Of a stretch of 64,000 nucleotides of DNA, positions 41,079-50,025 are shown in pieces; positions within the stretch are counted from its first letter, which is position 1, and each line of letters opens with the position of its first letter. The translations under genes and the position numbers were made by a program. Origin of the DNA: JASGCL01 sp965203915 (lineage in GTDB: Bacteria; Pseudomonadota; Alphaproteobacteria; JASGCL01). The notes below the pieces were generated by a model. It made no database searches, was not told where the DNA came from, and saw nothing but the letters and a program-made list of their open reading frames with translations. The DNA is taken from assembly GCA_965203915.1 (NCBI GenBank), contig OZ241918.1, positions 1,364,001 through 1,428,000 of the forward strand, given 5' to 3'.

Positions 41079-41302
41079 GATTATTTTTATTGGCTGTGTT
41101 TATAGTTATTCCTATATCTACTCTCAAGAAATTTTGCAACAAATATGCCATCTGCAAGAAGTAAATTATTAAACCAAGAGTAGCATATATATTTTTAAAA
41201 ATCAATAGCTTAGATTTTGATAGATTTTAGCCATTTTACAAGCCTTTCTCAAGAAAAATGGGCGCGAGGTTACAACAAACAAGCTATAATAAAATAAAAA
41301 TT

Positions 41303-41902
41303 TTAAAAAATCAATTGCGAGGCGATTGACCACATGGTGATGCCTATCCCCAATTCTAATATCCGCCAGGTTATAGGTTTTTTAAACAGCGGTGCCAACA
41401 GCGTGGCACCGTAACCTAAGGTATAGAAAAAAGTAAAGGAAGCGGAAACCGCCCCCAAAGCAAAGAGCCATTTTTTATCACCGTAGTGGGTGGAGGTCGA
41501 CCCCAACAGCACAACGGTGTCCAAATACACATGGGGGTTAAGCCATGTCATCGCTGCCCAAGTGCCCAAAAGCTGCCTCAGGGTGGTAGTCTTACGTTGG
41601 CCAATCACCATCACATCGTTGTGTTTGAAGCAAGCCCAAAAACTTTTTGCACCATAAAAAATTAAAAATGCGGCCCCACCATAACGCGCCACGGGCAACA
41701 CCAAAGGTATCTTATCCACCAACATCGCAAAACCAAAAACGCCCGAGGAAATAAGCACCGCGTCAGACAGGGCGCATAAAGAACAGAGCAAAAATACATG
41801 TTGCCGCAACAATCCTTGCTTCAAAACAAAAGCATTTTGCGCCCCGATGGCAGCAATCAACCCAAGGCTGACAAAAAAACCAGCAACAAAACTATCAATC
41901 AT
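41303..41902 (-). CDS. argO: LysE/ArgO-type amino-acid exporter
   Basis: This 199-residue inner-membrane protein has about six membrane segments and exports arginine or lysine. Family motifs are IAAIGAQNAFVLKQGLLRQHVFLL (core GAQNAFVLxQG), CALSDAVLISSGVFGF and WLNPHVYLDTVVLLGS, with the ending LGIGITMWSIASQL. ArgO-type rather than LysE-type is suggested by the RRQ-like segment and by length. It may balance the cell's basic amino-acid pool, which the five-binding-protein importer could raise. No LysG/ArgP regulator gene is adjacent. Confidence 0.88.
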   Translation of the reverse strand: MIDSFVAGFFVSLGLIAAIGAQNAFVLKQGLLRQHVFLLCSLCALSDAVLISSGVFGFAMLVDKIPLVLPVARYGGAAFLIFYGAKSFWACFKHNDVMVIGQRKTTTLRQLLGTWAAMTWLNPHVYLDTVVLLGSTSTHYGDKKWLFALGAVSASFTFFYTLGYGATLLAPLFKKPITWRILELGIGITMWSIASQLIF

Positions 41903-42006
41903 GCTTCTGCCCCATAGGATATAAAAGTGAAAATATTATGATACACTATATCGCTAAAAGGGTGATCGTTTCAATATAATTTATATATTATCGGTCAGAT
42001 AATATC

Positions 42007-42035
42007 TTTGGCTAATATATTTGGCTAATATATTT
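42007..42035. repeat. 13-bp tandem duplication between argO and rpsI
   Basis: TTTGGCTAATATA occurs twice in direct tandem (42007-42032) and a third, partial unit follows. It is one of several short tandem repeats in this window; no function is evident. Confidence 0.6.
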
Positions 42036-42136
42036 GACTTCACAATCAATTTGTTAAGCAAAATAAAATCATAAGATAGTCAATAGTCCGATATGGCTTG
42101 ACCTTCGCCCAACAACCAAGTCGGACAATGATGATA

Positions 42137-42580
42137 TTAACGTTTGGAAAATTGGAAAGAACGGCGCGCCTTGGGGTGGCCATATTTTTTCCGTTCGACA
42201 ACCCGTGAATCGCGGGTTAAGAAACCTTCTTTTTTTAATGCTGGTCTTAAATCGGCTTGAAATAAAGTCAGGGCCTTGGCAATACCATGTTTTATGGCAC
42301 CCGCTTGACCGCTTAACCCACCGCCCCTAACCTGGGCGACAATATCGAACATGCCTTTTTTACCAACAACATCCAAAGCTTGCTCTACCACCATGCGCAA
42401 CACGGGGCGACCAAAATATGTTTGCATGTCTTTGCCGTTGATATTCCATTTACCCGAACCTTGTTTGATCCAAACTTTGGCTATGGCATTTTTTCTTTTG
42501 CCCGTGGCGTAACTGCGACCCCATTGGTCGCGTGGTTCGCGGGCTGGTTTTTCTACGGTGGTTTGTTCTGCTATGGCCAT
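42137..42580 (-). CDS. rpsI: 30S ribosomal protein S9
   Basis: S9 binds 16S rRNA, and its C-terminal tail touches P-site tRNA. The 147-residue protein has the family blocks YATGKRKNAIAKVWIKQGSGK, GKDMQTYFGRPVLRMVVEQAL, VRGGGLSGQAGAIKHGIAKAL and the basic end DSRVVERKKYGHPKARRSFQFSKR. The terminal SKR matches the universal SKR tail. A short N-terminal extension of ~20 residues is common in alphaproteobacteria. It follows rplM by ~50 bp, the normal rplM-rpsI operon. Confidence 0.97.
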   Translation of the reverse strand: MAIAEQTTVEKPAREPRDQWGRSYATGKRKNAIAKVWIKQGSGKWNINGKDMQTYFGRPVLRMVVEQALDVVGKKGMFDIVAQVRGGGLSGQAGAIKHGIAKALTLFQADLRPALKKEGFLTRDSRVVERKKYGHPKARRSFQFSKR

Positions 42581-42630
42581 GGTGATTACTTTTCTTTTGT
42601 AATGTTGTTGTGAAGTTTATAATAACAAAT

Positions 42631-43230
42631 TTAAGCTGCCTTGCGCGAGTTTTTGCGATTTTGTTTGGCAAGGTCAAGCACGATAGGATTCATGCCCGCG
42701 TGTGGGTGTTCCTTGCCAGCGTAAACTTTCAAATTCTTCAATTGTTTTTTCCCCATCGGGGTGCGGCGTATCATACGTTCGACCGCACGTTCGATAAGCC
42801 GTTCGGGGTATTTGCCTTTCAGCTGGGTTTCGGGGTTGATGGTTTTAACCCCGCCTGGGAAACCAGTGTGCCAATAAAAAATCTTATCTTGTCTTTTCCT
42901 GCCCGTCAAAGCAACCTTCTCCGCGTTGATAACTATAACATTATCACCACTTTGTGCCGATGGGGTAAAGGTTGGTTTATGTTTGCCGCGTAAAATGATC
43001 GCGATCTGCGACGCCATGCGACCCAACACCAAATCTTCGGCATCAATCAAATACCATTTTTTATTCCATTGTTCTTTGGTCGCTTTGGGGGTTAAAAGAA
43101 AACTGCTGGGGCCGCCCGCGCGTATCACGGGGCCGTTTTTTGAAACGGGCACGCCCGGGTTCACGGGGCCACCCTTCCACTGGTGGGAAACTTGCGTTTT
43201 AGAATTATCTTTATTTTTTTCCATCACCAT
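42631..43230 (-). CDS. rplM: 50S ribosomal protein L13 with an N-terminal extension
   Basis: L13 is an early-assembly 50S protein. The core is clear: KKWYLIDAEDLVLGRMASQIA, LRGKHKPTFTPSAQSGDNVIVINAEKVALTGRK and a YWHTGFPGGVK stretch, then ERAVERMIRRTPMGKKQLKNLKVYAG and EHPHAG. From ATG 43230 the protein is ~199 residues, about 40-45 longer than usual. The extra N-terminus is Gly/Pro/Lys-rich (GGPVNPGVPVSKNGPVIRAGG). Alternative starts at 43224 or an internal site are possible, and no clear ribosome-binding site is seen at any of them. Confidence 0.93.
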   Translation of the reverse strand: MVMEKNKDNSKTQVSHQWKGGPVNPGVPVSKNGPVIRAGGPSSFLLTPKATKEQWNKKWYLIDAEDLVLGRMASQIAIILRGKHKPTFTPSAQSGDNVIVINAEKVALTGRKRQDKIFYWHTGFPGGVKTINPETQLKGKYPERLIERAVERMIRRTPMGKKQLKNLKVYAGKEHPHAGMNPIVLDLAKQNRKNSRKAA

Positions 43231-43396
43231 CGCGTAGCAAAAAATAGAAGGCAACGCAAGTAGAAAGCAGTCAAAAAAATAAAAGAAAAAGGAAGCCTTT
43301 CCCCTTCATCCGTCTAAAAAAATAACAAAGATTAATCCCTGGCTACAGAACATTAACTTTTTATCAAATTGCTTTGTTATGTTTTACCTTGCCTCA

Positions 43397-44929
43397 TCAT
43401 AGTTGCTTTATTTTATCAACCACCGTTGCCATCACATCTTGCCATTGACCATCTTGGCTCTGGCGAATAACCTGATGACTGCCTGGATACCAAAAACTTT
43501 CATTGGTCCGCCCCCACCGCCAATCGTTTTTTTTCGGCACGATAACCAGGGTTGGTTTCATCAACCCGCCGCTAACATGGCTTACCACCGTATCGACCGA
43601 AACCAACATATCAAGTTGGTTGATAAAATAAGCCGTATCGGCAAAATTGGTAATGCGCAATGCACCGTTGATAACAAATGGCGACAGGTTATCTTTTTCT
43701 ATTTCTTGGCTGGCCTCACCAACTTGCAATGATACAACATTAATATTCGCCAAGCGTAGCAATGGCAAAAATTGTTTCAAATGCAAGGTGCGGGTTTGCC
43801 ATTCGTGGCCTTGGACATTGGTGGCCCAAACAATCCCCACATTTTTTTTACCCGCCGTTTTCGGCAATGATAAATGTGCTGGCATGGGGTTATTAACCGC
43901 AAGGTAAGGGGCGGCGCGTTGATAAAAGGGCAACAAGGCATCTTGCCCCAAAAACTTGGCAATGAAAAATGGCAAGGATTGTATCAACACCCATGCCCCG
44001 ATGGGCGGCGGCGTGGCGCGATTATCGATAAGGGTTATGCCCGCGCAGCATGGGCTGGCACTTAACAAAGGAATAAGGCTTTGCGGCATTTGCAGCACCA
44101 CCGACCCCGCGAGTTTTTTTAAAAGCGGTAGAAAACGGCAAAACATAACCACATCGCCAAATCCTTGCTCGGCCGCCACCAGCAGGGCTTTGCCTTTCAG
44201 CAATCCTTCCAACGGTTCGCCCTGCCATCGCGGTGTGGCGCGATGGTGGGGTTTTAATGTAAAATATTTTTCAAAATTTTTTTGATGGCGATGTTCGTAA
44301 CAAGCAAATCCCTTCTCATAATCCGCAACGCCCAGGTAATAAAAACTGGCAAATTTATCGCGTTGATACAGCGCGTCCGTCTGCCAATCCTTATCAACCG
44401 TAACCTCCGCCGCCGTTTTTTTGGCTATCATAGCATCCAACTTTTCTAACAATTGCTTGCCCTCTTCCCAGATTTGCAATTTAATCAACATTTCCAACAT
44501 CAAAAAACTACATTTTATTTTTTCTTTTAACGCCGCCTTCGAAGCCATAAAAAGGTCATAGTATTTTCTTGCCACACGGTGTTTTTTTAACCCGCAAGAA
44601 AATTGGAATAGGTAGCGATGTATCTCCATCCATTTTTCGTCATCCTTACCAGCTTGCTGTTTGCTTGCGGTTTTGGTGCTTAAGCGTAAGGCCTCCTTTG
44701 CTTGCTGTAAATAAATCAAACCAACCTCGGGCTGGCTAAGGTTGCCCGACCAACCTGCCATTCTTTCAAACCAGGTGGAGTCGATAGGGGGCGGCGGTTT
44801 TTTATCAACGTTTATTTCTTTCACCAAATGGATGGCGCTTGCCAATTCTTTGCGCGCCAAAAAATAATCTTTGCTTGCTTCGGCGCGCATCGCGGCGTCT
44901 AACAAATTATTGATGCTGGAATAGTTCAT
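43397..44929 (-). CDS. TPR protein with C-terminal GT9-like glycosyltransferase domain, paralogue A
   Basis: This 510-residue protein has an all-helical, TPR-like N-terminal half (~1-210). It is followed by YEHRHQ, PRWQGEPL and EQGFGDVVMFCRFLPLL (EQGFGD at 254-259), then SVDTVVSHVSGG and NDWRWGRTNESFWYP near the C-terminus. These blocks are typical of GT9/ADP-heptose transferase-like enzymes fused to TPRs. The GD pair and the SVDT..H segment correspond to the donor-nucleotide site of that fold. It is the last gene of five; its start overlaps the stop of the previous gene by one base. Acceptor unknown; protein or surface-glycan glycosylation is inferred. Confidence 0.78.
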   Translation of the reverse strand: MNYSSINNLLDAAMRAEASKDYFLARKELASAIHLVKEINVDKKPPPPIDSTWFERMAGWSGNLSQPEVGLIYLQQAKEALRLSTKTASKQQAGKDDEKWMEIHRYLFQFSCGLKKHRVARKYYDLFMASKAALKEKIKCSFLMLEMLIKLQIWEEGKQLLEKLDAMIAKKTAAEVTVDKDWQTDALYQRDKFASFYYLGVADYEKGFACYEHRHQKNFEKYFTLKPHHRATPRWQGEPLEGLLKGKALLVAAEQGFGDVVMFCRFLPLLKKLAGSVVLQMPQSLIPLLSASPCCAGITLIDNRATPPPIGAWVLIQSLPFFIAKFLGQDALLPFYQRAAPYLAVNNPMPAHLSLPKTAGKKNVGIVWATNVQGHEWQTRTLHLKQFLPLLRLANINVVSLQVGEASQEIEKDNLSPFVINGALRITNFADTAYFINQLDMLVSVDTVVSHVSGGLMKPTLVIVPKKNDWRWGRTNESFWYPGSHQVIRQSQDGQWQDVMATVVDKIKQL

Positions 44930-46506
44930 TATTTATAATTTGGAATATTGTCCTTGCCCTTAACTATATCATCCACCATGCTCACCAATTTTTTTATGCC
45001 AACTTGCCAGCTGTAAGGATTATCTTTAAAAATAATTTTTAATTTCGGATACCAAACCACGGGCGGCATGTCATGAAAATTGCCTTCCTTATCCAAATGT
45101 TTATCTATACCCTTATCACCAATCGTAAACCGCCATGCACTTTCGAATGAACAAAGCAATATGGTTGGCAAACCCAACCCCGCCGCCAGATGCAAACCCG
45201 CGGTATCAACCGAAATGATTACATCCAAACCCTGCATCACCTCCGCCGTTGTATGGAAATCTTTTATCCACGGTGCCAAATCGGTTATCAAGGCTTGGAA
45301 ACCATATTTGGGAATATCCTTCCTCGCCCCCTCCAACTGCAGGCTATAAAAATCAATATTGGGCAGGGCCAACAGCGGCACCAAATCCTTCAATGTTAAG
45401 GAACGCGTTTGATGGTCGATGGCGCCAGGCCCCGACGACCATATCAAGCCAATTTTTTTTCTGCCATTTTTTGTCGCGCTAGCCTTCTGCCTTAAGGGTG
45501 TGGTGGCCAGCAACCCCGTGTCCTTAAACCCAAGGTAAGGGGTGGAGTTGGGAATTTGAGTCTCGCCATTTTTATCGGCCAAATCATCGGCCAAGGCATG
45601 GGGCAGGCTAGCTATCGGCAGCCACGCCGTCATGTTTTCAGGATAAACCCCGACGGGCACAATTTTAACACCCGCGGCACAGGGTGAGGCTTCGATTAAA
45701 CGAAACAATGGTTTGGGCACCGCCAGCACCAAATGTTTCACCTTATCCTTTATCAGCGGCAAAAACCTGACAAATTGCAAAACATCGCCATAGCCCTGCT
45801 CCTCGACCACGAACAAAATATCTTCTTCTTTATTCTTTTTTTCCAATTTATCCCAACGGGGCACGCGCGTTTGAAATTCTTGTTTGCTAAAAATAGGAAA
45901 ATCATCAAAGGCAAACCTGTCTTCAAAATAAGCCATGCCTTGGCGCCAACGTTGCCACGACATGTAAGCAAACATACGGTGGAATGGAAAATATTTTAGG
46001 TGAGCATGTTCATATTGGGCGGCCAATTCTATTTCGGTGACCGAGCGTCTGGCATTGTGAAAACGGCGCGCCAACACCGAGTAATCAGTATGGCAAACCG
46101 CGCGGGTTGGCGAATCAAGGTCTTCCCGCGCCAACAATTCTTGCAAAATTTTTTCCGCCTTCGCAAAATCCATTTGTTCATAAAAAACACCAAATAATTC
46201 ACGCAACGACACCACCGACCTTTTGCTCTTCGCCGCCGCAATATGGGCGAAGACACGTGCGACGGGATGGTTTTGTAATTGTTGATGGACGAAGGCGGCG
46301 CGTTGCCAAACCTCCGCCGTGGGGGAAGCAATGAAGAGCAACCGCGGCAGGTAGGGCAAGGCCTCGGCGTATTTTTTGCTGGCAATGGCTTCGTTAATTT
46401 TTTCCAACAATTGCTGCGCCTCTTCCAAAAGCGAAGTGGGTTTGGGCGCGACTTGCGATGCAATATTCGGCATATTATAAAGCGAGGAAACAGAATAATT
46501 ATTCAT
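44929..46506 (-). CDS. TPR protein with C-terminal GT9-like glycosyltransferase domain, paralogue B
   Basis: This 525-residue relative of paralogue A has an N-terminal TPR-like region, then GMAYFEDRFAF, VPRWDKLEKK, EEQGYGDVLQFVRFLPLI, GLIWSSGPGAIDHQTRSLTLKDLVPLL (core WSSGPGAIDHQTRS) and ISVDTAGLHLAAGLGLPTILL. The DWRWG block of its relatives is replaced by SAWRFTIG, so its substrate pocket may differ. I chose ATG 46506 over the TTG three bases upstream. Translation is probably coupled to paralogue A by the TAATG overlap. Confidence 0.78.
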   Translation of the reverse strand: MNNYSVSSLYNMPNIASQVAPKPTSLLEEAQQLLEKINEAIASKKYAEALPYLPRLLFIASPTAEVWQRAAFVHQQLQNHPVARVFAHIAAAKSKRSVVSLRELFGVFYEQMDFAKAEKILQELLAREDLDSPTRAVCHTDYSVLARRFHNARRSVTEIELAAQYEHAHLKYFPFHRMFAYMSWQRWRQGMAYFEDRFAFDDFPIFSKQEFQTRVPRWDKLEKKNKEEDILFVVEEQGYGDVLQFVRFLPLIKDKVKHLVLAVPKPLFRLIEASPCAAGVKIVPVGVYPENMTAWLPIASLPHALADDLADKNGETQIPNSTPYLGFKDTGLLATTPLRQKASATKNGRKKIGLIWSSGPGAIDHQTRSLTLKDLVPLLALPNIDFYSLQLEGARKDIPKYGFQALITDLAPWIKDFHTTAEVMQGLDVIISVDTAGLHLAAGLGLPTILLCSFESAWRFTIGDKGIDKHLDKEGNFHDMPPVVWYPKLKIIFKDNPYSWQVGIKKLVSMVDDIVKGKDNIPNYK

Positions 46507-46577
46507 CAATTTATAATAGGTCGTGATAATATAATTTTTACAAAGGATAATATGCCTGCCAAGCTAGCGGCAAAAAA

Positions 46578-48260
46578 TTATTGACGGATAATTTCATACC
46601 GCGCAGAATTAGCCAAACGCCGCAACTGAATTTTTTTACCCATGTTGTCAAACAGCTCGACCTGTTGCAGATGCGGCGTCTGATTAATACTTTGTTGCCA
46701 AACCCTGTCTAGCATTTGTTCGAATGTTTCGCTTTCATTCTTGACCACCTGATAACTGCGTGGTGCCTGTTGCGCCTTGAAACCATAACCGATGTGCATG
46801 CTGTCCCCCTCCACCCGCGGTATGGGGTAAGGTTTAGCCCCAAACAGGTTGTAATAATTATCATGTTGTAAGCTATGTTGGTATATCATGGGCCAGATAT
46901 AATTTTTCAAAAAAACTTGGTCATGCCACCGATTCACCGATCTTGGGAATGTTGCACCTATCAATTTCATCAGATCTGGCAACATGCCCGAAATGCCGCC
47001 CCACAACCCCGCCAACATCATCTCGTTATGCCAAATATCGTCGCGCATGATATGAAATGGTTTGCCCGATTGCACCCATTCATGCACCGCGGCCTGTTCG
47101 CGGAACGATGGGCGACAATCGGCATCGCGGCAACAGAAATAATAAACGGTGGGATCATTGCCCGCCAAGAATCGCCACATGCCTGGGTTTAATTCGGCCA
47201 AGGCACCCGTTACCAATATGGTTTCGCCGCCCGCCTGCTTGATGCCAGCAACAACGCTGTCGGGCACCGAAGCATCGTGGTAAACCCGCACCCCCCAGTT
47301 GGGAAAAAATTGCGGCATCATTTTTGTGTTTTCTATCATGCCCACACCATAGGTTTGATCCTTGCCCCACAAAGAAAAACTAAAAATATTTTTCATCCCT
47401 GGCTTTTGTTCGGGTTTTTGCGCGGGTTTGAATTTTAATTTTTTATAATCTTCTGGCAATTTGGCTTTTTCAAATTCTTCCAGGGCGTTTTTATGTTTGG
47501 CGACCATGCCCAACGCGCCAAAGGCTCGCCCCTCTTCGCGCCGCCCTTGCTCGGTCAGGTACATACAAAGGGCGTTGGTGGTTACGAAATCATCGGGCGA
47601 AAGTTGCAAGGCGCGATAAATAGCGTCGATGCCTTTTTGCACTTCGCCATATTTATACAACACCGCACCGTAATTACGCCATATTTGCGCTTCGAGTGGT
47701 TTTAAATCCAACGCATGTTTCAAATGTTTGATGGCTTTTTGAAAATCGCGATTGGGGTTATCAAAATAAAAAGTGCCAAGCGCCATGGCATAGTCAGGGT
47801 TGCCAGGTTCTTTTTCGCAAACTTTTTCTAATATGCTAAGGGCTTCCGTCCGCTTGCCCAAATCATAATACAGCACCGACAAACGATATTGAAACCATGA
47901 AAGGTTGGGGTATTTCTCAATAGCATTCTCTAACAACGCCAATGCCCCTTCGATATTTTTTTCTGCTATCAATTTGTTAATTGCTGTTACCTGCGCCGAC
48001 GCCCCTGGGTTTGTTTGGGGATTTGTTTGGGGATTTGTTTGGGGATTTGCCTGTCCGTTTTGATAAATGGGCGCGGCGGGATTCATACCCCCGCCCATCA
48101 TGCCGCCCGCTTGCACCGATGCTTGAGGATTGGCAAGGGGATTAGCAAGGGAACTTCCCCCATTAAGGTCAATATTATTTTTATTAACCATAGGCGAAGG
48201 GGATGATTTATGTTTGGGTAAATTACCTACTCGTTTTGGAATGAAATTTTTTTTACTCAT
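46578..48260 (-). CDS. TPR protein with a distinct C-terminal putative glycosyltransferase-like domain
   Basis: This 560-residue protein begins with a disordered Asn/Pro/Gly-rich region that includes an NPQT 12-bp tandem repeat (48011-48048). TPRs follow (ALALLENAIEKYPNLSWFQYRLSVLYYDLGKRTEAL and similar). The C-terminal ~270 residues differ from the GT9 type: FSFSLWGKDQTYGVGMIENTKM, YYFCCRDADCRPSFREQAAVHEWVQSGKPFHIMRDD and LAGLWGG. The RDADxR..RE..AV.EW...FHIMRD pattern recurs in uncharacterised sugar-related proteins and has a DxD-like element, so a transferase role is plausible but unproven. It is in the same run as the GT9 paralogues. Confidence 0.65.
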   Translation of the reverse strand: MSKKNFIPKRVGNLPKHKSSPSPMVNKNNIDLNGGSSLANPLANPQASVQAGGMMGGGMNPAAPIYQNGQANPQTNPQTNPQTNPGASAQVTAINKLIAEKNIEGALALLENAIEKYPNLSWFQYRLSVLYYDLGKRTEALSILEKVCEKEPGNPDYAMALGTFYFDNPNRDFQKAIKHLKHALDLKPLEAQIWRNYGAVLYKYGEVQKGIDAIYRALQLSPDDFVTTNALCMYLTEQGRREEGRAFGALGMVAKHKNALEEFEKAKLPEDYKKLKFKPAQKPEQKPGMKNIFSFSLWGKDQTYGVGMIENTKMMPQFFPNWGVRVYHDASVPDSVVAGIKQAGGETILVTGALAELNPGMWRFLAGNDPTVYYFCCRDADCRPSFREQAAVHEWVQSGKPFHIMRDDIWHNEMMLAGLWGGISGMLPDLMKLIGATFPRSVNRWHDQVFLKNYIWPMIYQHSLQHDNYYNLFGAKPYPIPRVEGDSMHIGYGFKAQQAPRSYQVVKNESETFEQMLDRVWQQSINQTPHLQQVELFDNMGKKIQLRRLANSARYEIIRQ

Positions 48261-48387
48261 CAATCGGTCCCCTATTTATTTCTATCGTTACATTCTAGCT
48301 TATTTTGCCTAACCCCACCATGCCCGCCAACCTGTTTTTATCGATGCTTTTTGCTGGCTATTTTTATTGCCACCGTAGATCTTATCG

Positions 48388-50025
48388 TTATTTATGAAGC
48401 TGTTTGTTTAAAAAAGCAAGCAAGCAATCCCCCACCCTATTCACCACCGTGTGCCAATCGCCCATTTTTTCTTGGCGAAAAACAACATGGGTTTCGGGGT
48501 ACCAAAAACTTGTGCCTGCTTCTTTTATACCATGCCAATTTTTGGTGGCGGGTCGCCCCCACCGCCAATCATGATTTTGCGGCAACAGGACAAAACTATG
48601 TTTCTTTAATCCGCCCGCCAAATGCAAAATGGCGGTATCGACCGCTATCACCAAGTCTAATTCCTTCACAATGTCGGCGCTGTCGGCAAAATCTTTGATA
48701 GCAGGCGATATATCGTAAATAAAACCGCCCATCCCATGCGCGCTTATCTCTTTTTGCCCCAAACCCAATTGCAGGGAATAAAAATCGACCGATTTCATAA
48801 TATCATTATTAGCAAACAATGGCCAAAAATCTTTCAACGCCATGGTGCGCGACACGCCCGATGGCCCCCCGACCGATGTCGCCCACACCACACCAACTTT
48901 ATATTTCTTGGCCCGCATAAAACTTGGCAAGCGGCTAAAAAAATCCTTATCCTTAGGTATAAGGGGCGTCAGGTAAGATTGCGGCGGTTGATAAAAAGGC
49001 AACATGGATTTTTCATCAAGCGGCTGGGGAATTTTTTCTTGCAACAAAAATGGCAAAGAATTCAATAAACACCAATGGTCAATAATGGGGGTAGGATGAA
49101 CATTGACCGAGGGTTTATCGTCAAATGGCAAAAGCTCAATATCGGTGCCGCCTTGTTGCAAAATACGGCTTTGCTGTAACAAACTTATCAACGGGGCTGG
49201 CACTTCAAAAATAATTTTTTTTGCCAAGGGTTTGCCAGGCAACTGCAGGGCGGGCAAGAACCTAACAAATTGCAAGACATCGCCCAACCCTTGCTCGGCG
49301 GTGATAAGCAACGTACCCGTTGCTTGCCCCGCCCATTTTTTATTTGCATCATGCAACAGGTTAAGCTTAAAATAGGGAAAGGCGGGGTCGGCCATTTCGG
49401 CGCGATGTTCATAAAAATGAAAACCGCGACCGTAATCACCCATGTGCAAATAAGAAAAACTGTTGATACGCCATAACCATTCTTTATCATGTTTGCTCAG
49501 GTTGGCTTCATTCAGGCCACTCAACAATTTTGTTGCCTTGGCAAATTCGCCTTCTTGCATCGCCATGTCGGCCAATTGAATATTGATCCAGTTGATTTCG
49601 CCTTGGTTGCTGGCGGGTAAGGATTCTTGTAATTGCTTTGCCAATTTTTTTGCACGCCAACCATGTTGCAATTTTATAAGCAATTGCAACCAATTGGCGG
49701 CGGCAAAAAATTTTTGTTTTTCACTGCCCGCCTGGTCAATATACAATTGGCGCGCCACCGACAATGCCATGATAAAATGGCGCGCCGCAATGGCCATGTC
49801 CATCATCTGCCAAGCTATGCGTTGCATGTCGCCACTTATGACCTCGCCCCGTAAAAACGCCGACCGACAATATATCATCACCGCGCGAAAACATGCCAAG
49901 GCCAAGGGTGCATTTTTTTGGTTTAAGGCTTCGCTAGCCTTCGCCAACATGGGTTCTATGTCGCCTGGCCCTTGTATCGCGGGCGGCAACAACGGCGGCG
50001 GAAATTGTTGAATGCGTGACGTCAT
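48388..50025 (-). CDS. TPR protein with C-terminal GT9-like glycosyltransferase domain, paralogue C
   Basis: From ATG 50025, which overlaps the previous gene's stop as ATGA and has AGGAAA upstream, this is a 545-residue protein. A longer frame back to 50205 would run inside the upstream gene. TPR-like helices occupy ~20-230. They are followed by GFHFYEHRAEM, KWAGQATGTLLITAEQGLGDVLQFVRFLPAL (core EQGLGD), VVWATSVGGPSGVSRTMALKDFWPLF, AVDTAILHLAGGLKKHSFVLLPQ and NHDWRWGRPATKNW. All GT9-like landmarks are kept. Confidence 0.78.
   Translation of the reverse strand: MTSRIQQFPPPLLPPAIQGPGDIEPMLAKASEALNQKNAPLALACFRAVMIYCRSAFLRGEVISGDMQRIAWQMMDMAIAARHFIMALSVARQLYIDQAGSEKQKFFAAANWLQLLIKLQHGWRAKKLAKQLQESLPASNQGEINWINIQLADMAMQEGEFAKATKLLSGLNEANLSKHDKEWLWRINSFSYLHMGDYGRGFHFYEHRAEMADPAFPYFKLNLLHDANKKWAGQATGTLLITAEQGLGDVLQFVRFLPALQLPGKPLAKKIIFEVPAPLISLLQQSRILQQGGTDIELLPFDDKPSVNVHPTPIIDHWCLLNSLPFLLQEKIPQPLDEKSMLPFYQPPQSYLTPLIPKDKDFFSRLPSFMRAKKYKVGVVWATSVGGPSGVSRTMALKDFWPLFANNDIMKSVDFYSLQLGLGQKEISAHGMGGFIYDISPAIKDFADSADIVKELDLVIAVDTAILHLAGGLKKHSFVLLPQNHDWRWGRPATKNWHGIKEAGTSFWYPETHVVFRQEKMGDWHTVVNRVGDCLLAFLNKQLHK

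Noticed and set aside
48007..48050. Tandem repeats as a possible CRISPR array
   Set aside because: Units are 12 bp, directly adjacent without spacers, and in frame within a coding gene.
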